IMG/VR virus record: IMGVR_UViG_3300042387_002244
Span: 1 to 21,756 of that record
Source of the DNA: a virus
Direction: 5' to 3' (one strand)
DNA: 21,756 nucleotides
The notes under the pieces were generated by a model. It ran no database searches, was not told the origin of the DNA, and saw nothing but the letters and a program-made list of their open reading frames with translations. Shown in pieces: positions 21,410-21,756 of the stretch (the stretch's first letter is position 1; every line of letters starts with the position of its first letter). Made by a program: the position numbers and the translations under genes.

Positions 21410-21756
21410 TTTTGTATGTAAGCACGACGTGGTACGGGATTTGACAAAGCAGCATCAGCGTATGCATAATTATCATAACCAGCTGTACCATATGTGTTGT
21501 CACCCCACGTCCATAGGTTATTATTTGTATCAACAGCCATTACTGTGGTTCTCCAGGCTCCATTGTTGAACGCGTGTTGAGAAAAATCAAATTTAGACCA
21601 TAACGTTCCTTGAGGTTGTAATGTTTTTCTCCAACCTACTTGAGTATATGTAGTACGATTACCAATACCTCCTATGGTACCATCACCTAAGAAACCGGTA
21701 ACAAAAATTGAATTACCAGTTAAAATAGCAGCAAATGTAGCATCACCATAACCTCC
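21406..21756 (-). CDS. RCC1-repeat-like protein, 5'-truncated by window edge
   Basis: The minus-strand frame is open from the right edge to a TAA at 21406-21408, giving 116 residues of a C-terminus without an internal start requirement. The segments NNNLWTWGDNTYGTAG and SIFVTGFLGDGTIGG fit RCC1-type beta-propeller repeats, where a Trp-Gly-Asp-Asn core and a following Gly-x-Gly recur about every 50 residues; WRTTVMAVDTNNN precedes the first, as is usual. Such propellers in phages are likely to be virion or receptor-binding parts. The minus strand is the late strand here, in line with that. The 3' end overlaps the 85-residue gene by 4 nt. Confidence 0.75.
   Translation of the reverse strand, partial: GGYGDATFAAILTGNSIFVTGFLGDGTIGGIGNRTTYTQVGWRKTLQPQGTLWSKFDFSQHAFNNGAWRTTVMAVDTNNNLWTWGDNTYGTAGYDNYAYADAALSNPVPRRAYIQN

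Noticed and set aside
1-21756. tRNA genes, insertion sequences, integrase or CRISPR array
   Set aside because: No cloverleaf-like sequence, transposase motif, attachment repeat or regularly spaced repeats seen when reading both strands.

Overview
This window looks like part of the genome of a T4-type contractile-tailed phage (Caudoviricetes), low in GC and densely packed. The evidence is a near-complete set of T4-like replication and recombination genes in compact operons: family B DNA polymerase (gp43-like), UvsX recombinase, replicative helicase (gp41-like), single-strand binding protein (gp32-like), sliding clamp (gp45-like), 5'-3' exonuclease (RNase H-like) and primase (gp61-like). I saw no tRNA, rRNA, insertion sequence, integrase or CRISPR array. 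The clamp loader (44/62) is not in the window.

Layout. 3-689: 3' part of a glycosyltransferase. 708-5568: polymerase, a small unknown protein, UvsX and a QueC-like 7-deazaguanine enzyme. 5559-6617 (minus): a charged late-type protein. 6668-8016: a class II glutamine amidotransferase fused translationally to a second glycosyltransferase. 8046-9305 (minus): a Tat-exported DUF1501 protein. 9389-14933: helicase, three unknown genes, SSB, a proline-rich protein whose gene overlaps the clamp gene out of frame, the clamp, and three more small genes. 14953-17977: a DUF1549/DUF1553 c-type-cytochrome-like secreted protein followed by a second DUF1501 protein. 18008-19932: exonuclease and primase. 19947-20354 (minus): a small late-type protein. 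20389-21409: three small unknown genes. 21406-21756 (minus, partial): the C-terminal end of an RCC1-repeat-like protein.

The most unusual content is the DUF1549/DUF1553 plus DUF1501 pair and the extra DUF1501 gene. These families are a hallmark of Planctomycetota and related bacteria, where they are expanded, exported and commonly adjacent. Their presence between clamp and exonuclease genes of a T4-type phage suggests a Planctomycetota/Verrucomicrobiota-type host and an undescribed phage-encoded exported system. The two sets appear to be on different schedules: the pair is on the plus strand with replication genes, the single gene is on the minus strand behind a perfect T4-type late promoter.

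The expression signals also stand out. I found no convincing Shine-Dalgarno sequence before any start. Instead, all three minus-strand genes whose starts are visible have (T/A)ATAAATA exactly 5 nt before ATG, and several plus-strand genes have a TATAAT-like -10 box exactly 6 nt before ATG. By the usual geometry, both would place transcription start at or next to the start codon, meaning leaderless mRNAs. Genes inside operons restart 0-5 nt after the previous stop or overlap it as ATGA. All function calls rest on motifs read by eye; no database search was run.
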